From Armatimonadota bacterium (lineage in GTDB: Bacteria > Armatimonadota > Chthonomonadetes > Chthonomonadales > Chthonomonadaceae): a DNA stretch of 64,000 nucleotides. The translations under genes were made by a program, and so were the position numbers. The stretch spans positions 1 to 64,000 of the forward strand of contig JAGWMJ010000011.1 in the NCBI GenBank assembly GCA_028871815.1, in the 5' to 3' direction. Below the pieces are notes generated by a model. It did no database searches, had not been told where the DNA came from, and saw nothing but the letters and a program-made list of their open reading frames with translations. Of the stretch, positions 1-8,392 are shown one piece after another; the first letter of the stretch is position 1, and each line of letters begins with the position of its first letter.

Positions 1-813
1 TTCCCCGTCTTCGCGCAGGCCCGAGAAGAGGCACGCAAAACCGTGTGCCTCAGCAACGTCCGGCAGCTGGCCACCGCGAACGAAATGTATATCCAGGACT
101 ACGATGAGCAGGTCGTCCTCGACCTGGCATCGGATCCCGCCGGCACCGTGCTCTACACGTGGCAGGACCTGGTTCAGCCCTACACCAAGAGCTACCCCAT
201 CGTCAACTGCCCAGACGCTCCCTCCGGCTGGGACGGCGGTCCGCCCGACTACGGATACTGGCTCAGCTACGGCATCAACGGCCGCGCAGCGATCCAGGGC
301 TTCCCGTACTGGGTGACCCGCGGGCCCGGTTCCTGGTTCCAGCAGTACATCGCAGCCGGCGTACAGTACGACGGCATTGCGGGTGACGCCGACATGCACC
401 ACTTCTACTATCCGAACGTGGTGAACTCGCTGGCGCTCGCCAATGTTGCCCGCCCATCCGAGTATGTCTTCATCCAGGACGCCGGCAACTTCGACGCGTG
501 GCACGGCATCTTCGGCATGCAGTCCGCGCTCGGCTGGTGCGGCGCGTGGGTGGATCCGGCCAAGTATCCAGGCTGGGGCACCAGTTCTCCTCCGGCGTAC
601 GCGTTCTTCGGACCGCAGCCCCGCCACTCCGGTGGCAACCAGTTCTGCTATGTCGCAACCCGCGCCACTACCTACGGAGAAGGCGTAGCGAACATCGCGT
701 TTCTGGACGGCCACGCGAAGGGGATGAAGGCCGGACAGTGGCTGCAGATACTGGCCGGCAGCACCAACGGTGGCGCGCCCGGCGAACTGAACTACTTCGA
801 ACCAAATCAGTAA
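1..813 (+). CDS. Prepilin-like H-X9-DG protein, 5' truncated by window edge
   Basis: The reading frame is open from base 1. The first residues ([12 protein letters not shown]) match the sequence just after the hydrophobic pilin helix of the complete paralogue at 35339, so the cleavable prepilin leader lies outside the window. The C-terminal part carries NIAFLDGHAKGM, the H-X9-DG-type signature of this large pseudopilin-like family, which is common in Armatimonadota and Planctomycetota. The body is rich in aromatic residues and glycine and has a few cysteines, as expected for an exported surface protein. It is not next to pilus assembly genes. Its substrate and role are unknown. The stop codon is followed at once by a strong terminator, so this is the last gene of its transcript. 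Confidence 0.8.
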   Translation, partial: FPVFAQAREEARKTVCLSNVRQLATANEMYIQDYDEQVVLDLASDPAGTVLYTWQDLVQPYTKSYPIVNCPDAPSGWDGGPPDYGYWLSYGINGRAAIQGFPYWVTRGPGSWFQQYIAAGVQYDGIAGDADMHHFYYPNVVNSLALANVARPSEYVFIQDAGNFDAWHGIFGMQSALGWCGAWVDPAKYPGWGTSSPPAYAFFGPQPRHSGGNQFCYVATRATTYGEGVANIAFLDGHAKGMKAGQWLQILAGSTNGGAPGELNYFEPNQ

Positions 814-849
814 CTCGGCCTGACTGCTCGCTGCGGAATACAGCAGAAA

Positions 850-888
850 CGAGGGTCGGAGCGCAATTCGCGCTCCGACCCTCGTTTT
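850..888 (+). terminator. Rho-independent terminator
   Basis: A perfect 15-bp stem (850-864 with 870-884) encloses a 5-base AATTC loop and is followed by TTTT at 885-888. It sits 37 bases after the stop of the pseudopilin gene and before the tRNA cluster, so it separates the two transcripts. Confidence 0.9.
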
Positions 889-907
889 GTGTGCCGCCTG
901 CCGTCCG

Positions 908-936
908 TGCAAGCAGGGTTGGTAACGGGGTATACT
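908..936 (+). promoter_or_regulatory. Candidate promoter of the tRNA cluster
   Basis: TATACT at 931-936, preceded by GGGG, lies 38 bases before the first tRNA. The -35 region is poor (TGCAAG at 908-913, 17-base spacing). The string GGTATACTGG recurs upstream of the sigma factor gene at 7056, which supports a real -10 element. The -35 assignment is uncertain. Confidence 0.4.
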
Positions 937-973
937 GGCTCACGCCGTTGCTGGAACGGCAAAGTGCGAAAGG

Positions 974-1046
974 GCGCTCGTAGCTCAGCGGATAGAGCGA
1001 TAGGTTGCGGACCTATAGGCCGGGGGTTCGATTCCCTTCGAGCGCA
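974..1046 (+). tRNA. tRNA-Arg (anticodon GCG)
   Basis: The cloverleaf folds fully. The acceptor GCGCTCG (974-980) pairs with CGAGCGC (1039-1045). The D stem is GCTC/GAGC. The anticodon stem ATAGG/CCTAT encloses loop TTGCGGA, giving anticodon GCG at 1007-1009. The T loop is TTCGATT and the discriminator base is A. The 3' CCA is not encoded. Most bacteria read CGC and CGU with an A34 tRNA edited to inosine; here G34 is encoded. Confidence 0.93.
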
Positions 1047-1087
1047 TTGCATGCCTGGCGCGTTGAGGCATACGAATTGGTTTAGCT

Positions 1088-1163
1088 GCCCTCGTAGCTC
1101 ACCGGATAGAGCGCTTCCGTCCTAAGGAAGGCGCAGGGGGTTCGATTCCCTCCGAGGGCGCCA
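1088..1163 (+). tRNA. tRNA-Arg (anticodon CCT)
   Basis: Acceptor GCCCTCG (1088-1094) pairs with CGAGGGC (1153-1159). The anticodon stem CTTCC/GGAAG encloses loop GTCCTAA, so the anticodon is CCT and it reads AGG. The T loop is TTCGATT. Discriminator G1160 is followed by an encoded CCA at 1161-1163, unlike the two neighbouring tRNAs. The base at position 32 is G, which is less usual. Confidence 0.93.
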
Positions 1164-1202
1164 TCCATGACCACGGCACCTGGTGCGAAGGTGGCATGGC
1201 TC

Positions 1203-1287
1203 GGAGAGATGTCCGAGTGGTCGATGGTGCGGCTCTCGAAAAGCCGTGGGCGTCACAGCCCCGTGGGTTCGAATCCCACTCTCTCCG
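1203..1287 (+). tRNA. tRNA-Ser (anticodon CGA)
   Basis: A class II tRNA of 85 bases with a long variable arm. Acceptor GGAGAGA (1203-1209) pairs with TCTCTCC (1280-1286). The anticodon stem CGGCT/AGCCG encloses CTCGAAA, giving anticodon CGA, which reads UCG. T arm GTGGG/CCCAC encloses TTCGAAT. The discriminator is G and CCA is not encoded. Confidence 0.93.
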
Positions 1288-1374
1288 TACGCATTCGGAA
1301 CGGTGCGCGCCCTGCCAACGCAGCTATTACGGGCTAGCGGGCAAAACGCGAGGCGGTTTGCCACGCTCCGCGAA

Positions 1375-3321
1375 TTAGCGGCGCCCACCCGCCGCCGCAG
1401 GTCTCGCGCCCTCCTTTCGCGGAGCGGCATCCAGTTCACCTGCGCCCCACGATCTCCGAACCGAAGTCAGCTTGACGGCAACCGTTTGGCCAACCTGCCG
1501 CCTGCTGTCGTCCAGATCGATCAATAGCCCGCCTGCCCAGCCTACGCATCGCCCGGCCTCTTTGAGCAGCGATCGCGCCACGCGACACTGTGTGACCCCG
1601 GAGGCACGCAGTGACGCGACCTCCGCTTCCAGCGCGTCGGCATCGGCCGGTTTGATCGAGTACTTTTCCAGGTGCGCGTCATCGTCGGCACGCACAAAGA
1701 CCGCGCACTGCAACAGCCGCTCCAGCTCCTCAACGGCAGCGCTTTCGGGACCGATCAACAGTTCGGCCACATCGGTGTGGCACCGCACGATGAACGCCTT
1801 GCCACGATTTGCCTGTGCCGAAGCCATCCGGCGCAGGTCACGCTCAATCAGGTTGGTTACGCTCTCCGCCGATGGCAGATGACCGCGACCGTTGCAGTAC
1901 GGACACTCGTCCGTCATGAAGCCGGTGAGCGTTTCGCCGGTTCGCTTACGCGTCATCTCCACCAGCCCCAGCCCGCTTATTCCGGAAATCCGCGTGCGAG
2001 AGCGGTCCTTCCGGAGCGCAGACTCCAGCGTGCGCAGCACGGTCTGCTTGTCGCGGACGCTGGACATATCGATAAAGTCGATGACAATGATTCCGCCGAT
2101 GTCACGCAGGCGCAGCTGTCGCGCGATCTCATCGGCAGCGTCGACATTCGTCTTAAGAATGGTCTCGTTCAGGCTGGCGCCGCCAACGTACCGGCTGGTG
2201 TTCACGTCGATCACGGTGAGGGCTTCGGTCTCGTCAATAACCAGCGAACCGCCGTTCTTCATGAAGACCTTGCGGCGCGTCAGCCGGTCCAGCTCCTCCT
2301 CCAGGCCAAAGTGATCGAAAATCGGCTCGCGCCCATCGTAAAGTTGGATCCGCCCGGCGAGACCAGGTGAAATCCGCATCAAGAGGTCGTTGGCCTTCTC
2401 GTACTCCGCCGGATCGTCGATGATCATGCGGTCCACGTCGGAACCGAAGATATCACGGATGGTTTTGTACAGCAGAGAGAGATCCTGCTGCACCAGCGCC
2501 GGGGCGCGGCGCTCTCCGGCGGCGATCTGTACATCGGACCAGGTCTTCTTGAGGAACTCGATATCCTGGACCAGATCCTCTTCCGCCTTGTCTTCGGCCT
2601 CGGTCCGCACGATGATGCCGGCGCCGGCTGGCCGCAGCTTGTCGGCGATCCGGCGCAGCCTGTCGCGCTCGCGCGCATCCTCAATCTTGCGCGAAATGCC
2701 GATCGAGTTGATCTCCGGCATCAGCACCAGATACCGGCCGGGAAGCGATATCCGTGTAGAGACGCGCGCGCCTTTGGTGCTCCGCGGCCCCTTGATCACC
2801 TGAACCAGCAGCTCCTGGCCGGTGCGCACCACGTCGCGTATACGCTGGTCGCGCAGGTCGGAGCGCCGCAGCCGGCCGCGACCCTGCTGCCAGCGGGTTG
2901 GCGATGCGCTGGCGGCCACCGGCGCCGCTTCCTCGGCTGCCTGGTCGTCATCGGCGTACTCGATATCGTCGGCCAGGTCGTCATCGTCCGGCTCGTCATC
3001 ATCGGTGAGATCACCAGACTCCGCACTGTCGGCCTCTTCAACTCTTGCCACCGGACCGGGCGCCGGCTTACCGCGGCTTGCCAGGCTGCCGCTGAAGCTG
3101 GTCGGCAGCACGTCGCCCACATAGAGGAACGCGTTTCGCTCCAATCCGATGTCGACGAATGCAGCGTCCATGCCCTGCAGCACGTTGACCACCTTGGCCT
3201 TGTAGACGCCGCCGACCACGCGCTCTTCACGCTCGATCTGAAGCTCCAGGGGCCGCGAATCCTCCACCACGCAGATGCGAGTTTCGCGTTCACCAACGTT
3301 CACAATAATCTCTTTGCTCAA
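1375..3321 (-). CDS. rng: Ribonuclease E/G family protein
   Basis: Endoribonuclease that cleaves single-stranded RNA in mRNA turnover and rRNA/tRNA maturation, acting in the cytoplasm. An S1-like region at the N-terminus is split by a long acidic Asp/Glu-rich insert (about residues 95-145). The catalytic DNase-I-like part has the two metal-binding aspartates in VIDVNTS and IVIDFIDM, and the Zn-link CPYCNGRG follows. I place the start at TTG 3321, because AGGAG lies 10 bases upstream inside the end of the preceding gene. A more distal in-frame start at 3366 would overlap that gene by 38 bases. The gene follows the DUF2344 gene as in many bacteria, but the ribosomal protein genes rplU and rpmA that often come next are absent; tRNAs follow on the other strand. 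Confidence 0.92.
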   Translation of the reverse strand: MSKEIIVNVGERETRICVVEDSRPLELQIEREERVVGGVYKAKVVNVLQGMDAAFVDIGLERNAFLYVGDVLPTSFSGSLASRGKPAPGPVARVEEADSAESGDLTDDDEPDDDDLADDIEYADDDQAAEEAAPVAASASPTRWQQGRGRLRRSDLRDQRIRDVVRTGQELLVQVIKGPRSTKGARVSTRISLPGRYLVLMPEINSIGISRKIEDARERDRLRRIADKLRPAGAGIIVRTEAEDKAEEDLVQDIEFLKKTWSDVQIAAGERRAPALVQQDLSLLYKTIRDIFGSDVDRMIIDDPAEYEKANDLLMRISPGLAGRIQLYDGREPIFDHFGLEEELDRLTRRKVFMKNGGSLVIDETEALTVIDVNTSRYVGGASLNETILKTNVDAADEIARQLRLRDIGGIIVIDFIDMSSVRDKQTVLRTLESALRKDRSRTRISGISGLGLVEMTRKRTGETLTGFMTDECPYCNGRGHLPSAESVTNLIERDLRRMASAQANRGKAFIVRCHTDVAELLIGPESAAVEELERLLQCAVFVRADDDAHLEKYSIKPADADALEAEVASLRASGVTQCRVARSLLKEAGRCVGWAGGLLIDLDDSRRQVGQTVAVKLTSVRRSWGAGELDAAPRKEGARPAAAGGRR

Positions 3322-3328
3322 CTGCGGG

Positions 3329-4012
3329 TCACTCCTCACACGCCAGCTGCCCGACTTCCGGGACAATCAGACGCACTCGATGTATTTTTCGCGGCGTCAA
3401 CTCCGCGCCGCGCTCCGCCAGCAACTGCACGATCTCGTTCGGCTTGGCGGCGCCGCCTTCGCCGATCCCAACAGTGGCCGATATCACGGCCCGATCCTTC
3501 GCGGCCGGCGCCGCAGCAATCCGGTAGAGCCATGGCCGCACATCCACCCGCCGCGACTTTCCCTGCCGGATGCGCTCGATGGGCAGCTCCGCTGCATTTT
3601 GCACAGATTCCAGCGCCCGGCAAAGCGCATCGAAACTGCCGGGCGGCACATCGCAAAACACCTGGTATTCGGCGCGCGTGAAGCCATTCAGGAAGCCGCC
3701 TACGCGTTCGGCAGGCATCGCAGTGCATGAGACGATGGAGATTCCAGGCGGCAGCACCGCGGTAAGTCGAGCGGCAGCTTCATCCATCGCCAACTCCGCT
3801 TCGAGATGGATACCCAGAACCTCACCATCGCCTGTAACACCGGTGCTGAGTGCGGAAGCGAAAACGAGGCGGGCGCGCGGATTGAATCCGGCGGTGTAGG
3901 ATACCGGCAGGCCCGCCCGGCGTACCGCGCGTTCAAACGCTCTCAGAAGGTCGAGGTGCGAGAGCCATCGAACGGGCTCCGTTTTGCGAAAAGTTACAAT
4001 GCAGGCTGTCAA
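3329..4012 (-). CDS. DUF2344 / TIGR03936 radical-SAM-linked protein
   Basis: A protein of 227 residues. It matches the small family usually encoded beside, or fused to, a B12-type radical SAM protein and just before RNase E/G; key stretches are RKTEPVRWLSHLDLLRAFERA at the N-terminus (given here in part) and SYTAGFNPRARLVFASALSTG. The exact reaction is unknown; a role in RNA or ribosome modification has been proposed from context only. The stop codon is 7 bases from the rng start and its last codons supply the rng ribosome binding site, so the two are translationally coupled. No radical SAM partner gene lies upstream; the next minus-strand gene is a YHS-like protein. Confidence 0.8.
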   Translation of the reverse strand: MTACIVTFRKTEPVRWLSHLDLLRAFERAVRRAGLPVSYTAGFNPRARLVFASALSTGVTGDGEVLGIHLEAELAMDEAAARLTAVLPPGISIVSCTAMPAERVGGFLNGFTRAEYQVFCDVPPGSFDALCRALESVQNAAELPIERIRQGKSRRVDVRPWLYRIAAAPAAKDRAVISATVGIGEGGAAKPNEIVQLLAERGAELTPRKIHRVRLIVPEVGQLACEE

Positions 4013-4125
4013 TCCAATTTGTCGGCAACTGCAGTGGCGTCGGTGGATCGCCCACTAGCAAGGTGAGCCGGTCGCATCCATCGCACGGGGCGGCCGGCTC
4101 GTGGGTTCAACCGCACGCCTACCCT

Positions 4126-4446
4126 TTAGCCCATCTTTGTCGCAGACTTGTGCTTGAGCGCCGCGAGGATTTTGGCCTTCTTTTGGGCCGGCGTCAGCTT
4201 GCTGAAGATGGCAGGGCAGCTGGAGCAGCAGAAGTGGACGCGATAGCCCGCAAACACCACAGGCTTGATGGTCTTGCTGGCAGCATCCAGTTCGATTGGG
4301 CAAGTCCACACGTCCGTGAGCTTTTTCGCCACTTTCACGTGCTTTGCGTGCTTGACCAGCTTGTGTGCCTTTGGCTTAGGTCCGGCAAACGCCACTGCGC
4401 TGAGTAGAAGGAGTGCTGCGGAGCAGAGAGCGACAGTTCTTTTCAT
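4126..4446 (-). CDS. Small secreted YHS/TRASH-like metal-binding protein
   Basis: A protein of 106 residues. Residues 1-22 form a clear signal peptide (MKRTVALC then a run of Leu/Ala ending AFAG). A Lys/His-rich segment of about 25 residues follows, then a compact motif with Cys at CPIE and FCCSSCP. This resembles YHS or heavy-metal-binding domains, where such cysteines bind Cu or related metals. The start at 4446 is chosen because it begins the signal peptide and has GGGGA 6 bases upstream; the longer frame has no signal. The C-terminal helix is Lys-rich. It probably works in the periplasm in metal binding or delivery. It stands alone between the DUF2344 gene and hemL. Confidence 0.75.
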   Translation of the reverse strand: MKRTVALCSAALLLLSAVAFAGPKPKAHKLVKHAKHVKVAKKLTDVWTCPIELDAASKTIKPVVFAGYRVHFCCSSCPAIFSKLTPAQKKAKILAALKHKSATKMG

Positions 4447-4583
4447 GATATTCCCCATGGCGCCGGCGTGGCGCCGAACACCGTTGCGGTTGCGACGCAA
4501 TGTGTCGCAACCCGCAGGTTGACTGTGAAGATAGTACCCGAGATGCCCTGGTGAGCGGCGCCATGGTATCGGATCGGAGCTCG

Positions 4584-5900
4584 TCATCCGGCTGCTGCGT
4601 GAAATGCCAGCGCAGCATTCTCCGCCACCATTGAGATGTCGTCAGGCGTCATTGCGGCCGACACAAACGCCGTCTCGAATTGCGACGGCGGCCAGTACAC
4701 TCCATGATCGAGCAGATGGTGAAACCATCGACCGAATCTCGCACGGTCGCATCGCGACGCGGCGTCGTAATCGGGCACGGCATCCTGATCGGTAAAGAAG
4801 ACCGTGAGCATCGATTGATACTGCGAAACGTAGACGGGCAGTCCGGCCTCTTTGGCGCCGGCTCGGAGCGCGGCGGCCAGGCCGGCAGCCAGCCCGTTGA
4901 GCCGCGCATACAGCGCGCCGCCGCCGTTTCGCAGCTGGCGCAGAGTTTCGATGCCGGCGGCAGTGGCAACGGGATTACCGGAGAGCGTGCCGGCCTGATA
5001 GACCGGTCCCAGTGGCGCGACCTGCTCCATCACGTCGCGACGGCCACCATAAGCACCGAGCGGGAACCCGCCGCCGAGTATCTTGCCGAACGTGGAGATA
5101 TCCGGAGCGATTCCAAACTCACCCTGGGCGCCACCCAGGCCGACGCGGAAGCCGGAGATGACTTCATCGAATATCAACAGCGCACCGGCAGTCGCTGTGA
5201 GCCGGCGCAGCGCCTCCAGGAACCCGCTCTGCGGCGGAACCAGACCCATGTTTCCGGCAACCGGCTCTACGATAACGCAGGCGATACGCCCGCCCTCGGC
5301 TTTGAAAAGCTTTTCGGCTGCGCCGATATCGTTGTATGGCAGCGTGAGCGTGTCGGCAACCGCCGCTGGGGGCACGCCGGCGCTGTCGGGCAGGCCGAGC
5401 GATGCCACACCGGATCCGGCGGCAGCCAGCAGGCAATCGGCATGACCGTGGTAACATCCGGCAAACTTTACAATGCGGTTTCGGCCGGTAAAACCGCGGG
5501 CAACCCGGATAGCGCTCATAGTAGCCTCCGTGCCGGAGGAGACCAGCCGGAGCATTTGGACCGAGGGCACCGCACGGCACACTTCCTCGGCAAGTGTAAC
5601 CTCCAGCGCGGTGGGTGCGCCGAAGGTAGTGCCGAGTTCAGCCTGCGCGCAGGCAGCCCGCAGAACATCGGGGTGCGCATGGCCCAGGATGAGCGGCCCC
5701 CAGGATGAGACCATATCGATGTACCGGTTGCCATCCGCATCCCAAACATGGCAGCCGGAGCCACGCTGCAGGAACCGAGGTTCGCCGCCGACGGACCGAA
5801 AAGCGCGAACCGGCGAATTAACGCCGCCCGGTATGTGGCGCTCGGCGCGCGTCATCAACTCGGACGAGCGTTCTACGGGCAGACTCTCTGGTGTCGTCAT
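4584..5900 (-). CDS. hemL: Glutamate-1-semialdehyde 2,1-aminomutase
   Basis: A PLP enzyme that converts glutamate-1-semialdehyde to 5-aminolevulinate, the first committed tetrapyrrole precursor in the C5 pathway. The protein has 438 residues, the family norm. Characteristic segments are RHIPGGVNSPVRAF near the N-terminus, VSSGTEATMSAIR (cofactor phosphate region), LIFDEVISGFRVG and STFGKILGGGFPLGA, which contains the PLP-binding lysine. The start ATG 5900 has GGGAG upstream; the open frame continues to 6254 but that part is not conserved-looking. It is divergent from the SIMPL gene. No other heme genes are nearby. Confidence 0.95.
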   Translation of the reverse strand: MTTPESLPVERSSELMTRAERHIPGGVNSPVRAFRSVGGEPRFLQRGSGCHVWDADGNRYIDMVSSWGPLILGHAHPDVLRAACAQAELGTTFGAPTALEVTLAEEVCRAVPSVQMLRLVSSGTEATMSAIRVARGFTGRNRIVKFAGCYHGHADCLLAAAGSGVASLGLPDSAGVPPAAVADTLTLPYNDIGAAEKLFKAEGGRIACVIVEPVAGNMGLVPPQSGFLEALRRLTATAGALLIFDEVISGFRVGLGGAQGEFGIAPDISTFGKILGGGFPLGAYGGRRDVMEQVAPLGPVYQAGTLSGNPVATAAGIETLRQLRNGGGALYARLNGLAAGLAAALRAGAKEAGLPVYVSQYQSMLTVFFTDQDAVPDYDAASRCDRARFGRWFHHLLDHGVYWPPSQFETAFVSAAMTPDDISMVAENAALAFHAAAG

Positions 5901-5945
5901 GGTATAGCTCCCGGGCGGCTGGCGGCAGGTATCGCAAAGCAAAAA

Positions 5946-5974
5946 AGTTAAAGTTGAAGTGCACTGTACCTCAA
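5946..5974 (-). promoter_or_regulatory. Candidate hemL promoter
   Basis: On the minus strand, TTGAGG (5969-5974) and TTAACT (5946-5951) are separated by 17 bases, about 46 bases upstream of the hemL start. This is a sequence match only. Confidence 0.35.
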
Positions 5975-6024
5975 GCCATCGCGCGCCGCGAGGCTGCTGA
6001 GGCGGTGCAAGGAGCAATCCAGTC

Positions 6025-6768
6025 ATGAAGAGTTCACCCTTTTTCGCGCTGCTGAGCGCCGTCGCCGCCCTTACGCCAACCCTATGCGCCGCGCAGACTC
6101 CGCCCACTTCAAACCGGCCACAGCCGCACCGCCTTACTGTTTCAGGCCACGCCGATATCAAGGCGACGCCGGATGAGGCCACGATCAGTGTGGGTGTGGT
6201 GACGGATGACAAATCGGCCGTAGCAGCCGCGCGGGATAACGCGCTGGCAGCCACGCGCGTCCGGGATGCTGTCGCCAGCCTTGGCGTGGCGGAGAAGGAT
6301 ATTCAAACATCCAACTACAGCGTTCAACCGCTGACCACAGGTGGCTTTAACAATGAGCCGCAGCGCATTACCGGCTATCGTGTTTCGAACGATGTTCTGG
6401 TCACCGTGCGCAAGCTGACCACGCTGGGGCCTATCCTCGATGGCGTCACCAGCGCCGGCTCCAACTCGGTGAACGGCATCTCATTCCGCGTGGCGCACCC
6501 GGATGTGCAGCACGATGCCGCGATAGCCGCCGCTATAAAAGATGCGCGCCGGCAGGCCGACGTGGCCTGCACCGCCGGCAATCTCCACGTGGTTGCCACC
6601 CTGGACGTGAACATTTCCAGCGTGTCGCGACCGCAGCCAATGTACTTTGCATCCCGCGCGATGGCCGGCATGGCCGCCGCGCCTTCGACGCCGGTTGAAC
6701 CCGGGCAGGTGACAATCACGGCCGACGTGACCATCGTCTACCAGATCGCGGATGGGGAGGTCCGCTAG
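6025..6768 (+). CDS. SIMPL (DUF541) domain periplasmic protein
   Basis: A protein of 247 residues with a signal peptide (residues 1-24, ending CAAQ). It then shows the SIMPL fold signature: VSGHADIKATPDEATISVGV, an Asn/Ala helix with repeated R/D spacing, and IQTSNYSVQPL. Proteins of this family (for example E. coli YggE and BP26 of Brucella) sit in the periplasm or outer membrane and form oligomers; their molecular role is not settled. AAGGAG precedes the ATG by 9 bases. It is transcribed divergently from hemL and is apparently monocistronic. Confidence 0.85.
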   Translation: MKSSPFFALLSAVAALTPTLCAAQTPPTSNRPQPHRLTVSGHADIKATPDEATISVGVVTDDKSAVAAARDNALAATRVRDAVASLGVAEKDIQTSNYSVQPLTTGGFNNEPQRITGYRVSNDVLVTVRKLTTLGPILDGVTSAGSNSVNGISFRVAHPDVQHDAAIAAAIKDARRQADVACTAGNLHVVATLDVNISSVSRPQPMYFASRAMAGMAAAPSTPVEPGQVTITADVTIVYQIADGEVR

Positions 6769-6860
6769 CAACGGCCGGTAGTGTCCAGAACGGGCACAGA
6801 AGTGGCAAGCGACGGCTGCAACGCCAGTTCCAACCGCACCATCGTACCGGTTCCAAAAGC

Positions 6861-6888
6861 CTGAATCGGAACAACGGTGTGGTATACT
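6861..6888 (+). promoter_or_regulatory. Candidate promoter of the sigma factor gene
   Basis: TGGTATACT, an extended -10 form with TATACT at 6883-6888, lies about 168 bases before the sigma factor start. The same ten bases GGTATACTGG occur before the tRNA cluster. The -35 (CTGAAT at 6861) is weak. The implied leader is about 160 bases and shows no obvious gene. Confidence 0.4.
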
Positions 6889-7055
6889 GGTGCCTACGAT
6901 CAGACAGTTCGTTTCCCGTGCCGTCATGGCAAACGAGCGGCACCGGTCCGGTTCGCGCCAGGGCGTCGTCGTTCCAGCCTGTTCCAGGCGTGCGGGGCCA
7001 GCGTCGCAGCACCCTCACGGTGGGGGCAGACAGGCAGAGAGACATGCAGGATTAG

Positions 7056-7694
7056 ATGGATCCGAGCGTGGCACGCACGAACAATCCGGACCACCAGGTC
7101 GATCCCGCGACCGCGCCCGCTTCCGTGCCAGCCCCCGAGCTTGACAACGTTGTTCCAGATACAGACGACGCGCGGCTGAAGCTGTTCCACGAATTCGATC
7201 CCTTCATCCGCCGGCTGATTGGCAAGTATGCCGACGACGCCGAGATGCGAAAAGACCTTCGCGGCGAGATCTACTTCCGGTTCTGCAAGCTTCTGGACGT
7301 CTACGACCCGGAGCGTGGCGTGCCGCTGCGTCCGTATCTTGGCCGCGCGCTGACGACCTCGGTGTACACGTACGCCCGCCATCAATGGCGGCTGCGCAAG
7401 CGCGAAGTTGCGAGTTTGAGTGAGGATTACGACCCAACCGATCGTGTGGATCCCACCCCGCAGTGGAACGATCGGATCGCCCAGGATCAGTTTCGTGAGG
7501 GCCTGGCCGAGGCGATCTATGCGCTGCCGCGGCGCCAACGGCAGGTGCTTATCCTGCGCTATTACGATGAGCGTTCTTTTGAAGATATCGCATTGGCGCT
7601 GAACGTGCGTGATGCAACCGCGCGCTCACTGCTGCGTCACGCGCTCAACAATCTGCGCCGCCAGATCGAGCAGGGCCGCCTCCAGGCCATCTAG
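7056..7694 (+). CDS. RNA polymerase sigma-70 family factor
   Basis: A protein of 212 residues. A disordered Pro/Ala-rich N-terminus of about 40 residues precedes a sigma region 2-like segment (FDPFIRRLIGKYADDAEMRKD... YFRFCKLLDVYDPERGVPLRPYL, given here in pieces). A region 4 helix-turn-helix lies near residues 150-205 (LPRRQRQVLILRYYDERSFEDIA). It is shaped like an ECF or small alternative sigma factor. No anti-sigma gene is adjacent. The start is uncertain: an upstream ATG at 7043 opens only a three-codon frame that ends just before this ATG, which could tune translation. Confidence 0.85.
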   Translation: MDPSVARTNNPDHQVDPATAPASVPAPELDNVVPDTDDARLKLFHEFDPFIRRLIGKYADDAEMRKDLRGEIYFRFCKLLDVYDPERGVPLRPYLGRALTTSVYTYARHQWRLRKREVASLSEDYDPTDRVDPTPQWNDRIAQDQFREGLAEAIYALPRRQRQVLILRYYDERSFEDIALALNVRDATARSLLRHALNNLRRQIEQGRLQAI

Positions 7695-7750
7695 CGCCCG
7701 GGTTCACTGCGTATCGATCCGCGCTGGGCGCTTGCATGCGAACAGGAATA

Positions 7751-7799
7751 ACAAAACGGGGCCGGCCGCCGCACTCCGCGTGCTGCTGCCGGCCCCGTT
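7751..7799 (-). terminator. Terminator between convergent genes
   Basis: A perfect 12-bp stem (7755-7766 with 7788-7799) encloses a loop with its own small GCAC/GTGC hairpin. On the minus strand it is followed by TTTTGTTATT, so it mainly ends the minus-strand transcript of the gene at 7824. Confidence 0.75.
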
Positions 7800-7823
7800 G
7801 ACTGTGTGGCGCCTTCCTCGGCG

Positions 7824-8249
7824 TCAGTTCATCATCAAGTCGTCCCAAAGCCGTTGAACGCTCTCGCGCCGCGCGGCCTCCACGCGGTTAATCAACTCAT
7901 CACCGTAGCTCTGCCGGATCTCGTCAACCAGCAGCTTCATGCTATCGACATCTGCAGCGTCACGGCTGAGTTCACGCACCACGGAGGCGTGCAGAAGGCA
8001 CTCGTAAATCGTTGCGGTCGTATCCGCGTCCGGCGTTTGGCCGGAAGCCTCTTGAAGAAGCAGCAGCGCCAGATTGCGCCGGGCCGGGAGATCGTCGGGC
8101 ATCGCACTTACGCGGGCTCTGGCATCGCGAAGTACACCGGATTCGACCTGTTGAGCCTGCTTCCGCATAAATGGTGCCTCGGGTATGAGCGCTGCGGCGG
8201 GCAGTGCCGCTGCCGGAATGTTGAAGAAACGAACGACCATTTCTCGCAT
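7824..8249 (-). CDS. Hypothetical protein (about 141 residues)
   Basis: I do not recognise this protein. It is mainly helical and acidic to neutral, with a stretch that could be a short TPR-like helical hairpin (PDDLPARRNLALLLLQEASG) and a C-terminal helix ending in WDDLMMN. There is no signal peptide or membrane segment. The start is uncertain among ATG 8249, ATG 8240 and TTG 8252. A TATAAT hexamer on the minus strand at 8252-8257 would put transcription almost at the start codon, so the mRNA may be nearly leaderless. It ends at a good terminator. Confidence 0.65.
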   Translation of the reverse strand: MREMVVRFFNIPAAALPAAALIPEAPFMRKQAQQVESGVLRDARARVSAMPDDLPARRNLALLLLQEASGQTPDADTTATIYECLLHASVVRELSRDAADVDSMKLLVDEIRQSYGDELINRVEAARRESVQRLWDDLMMN

Positions 8250-8392
8250 CAATTATAGTACCAAGTCCGCTCTATTTGTGCCCGCGCAGTTAGGAAATGT
8301 GCAACGTGGGCGAAACTTTGCCCCAGGCAAGCCGCTACGTGACGGCCACCACCGTATAGCACACCCTGCGCGAGCGCAGCGGGCCTGCCCTT

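Noticed and set aside
6892-6930. A frame beginning VPTIRQFVSRAV, like the start of ribosomal protein S12
   Set aside because: The likeness ends after about 8 residues and the rest does not resemble S12. It lies in the leader of the sigma factor gene and is probably chance.
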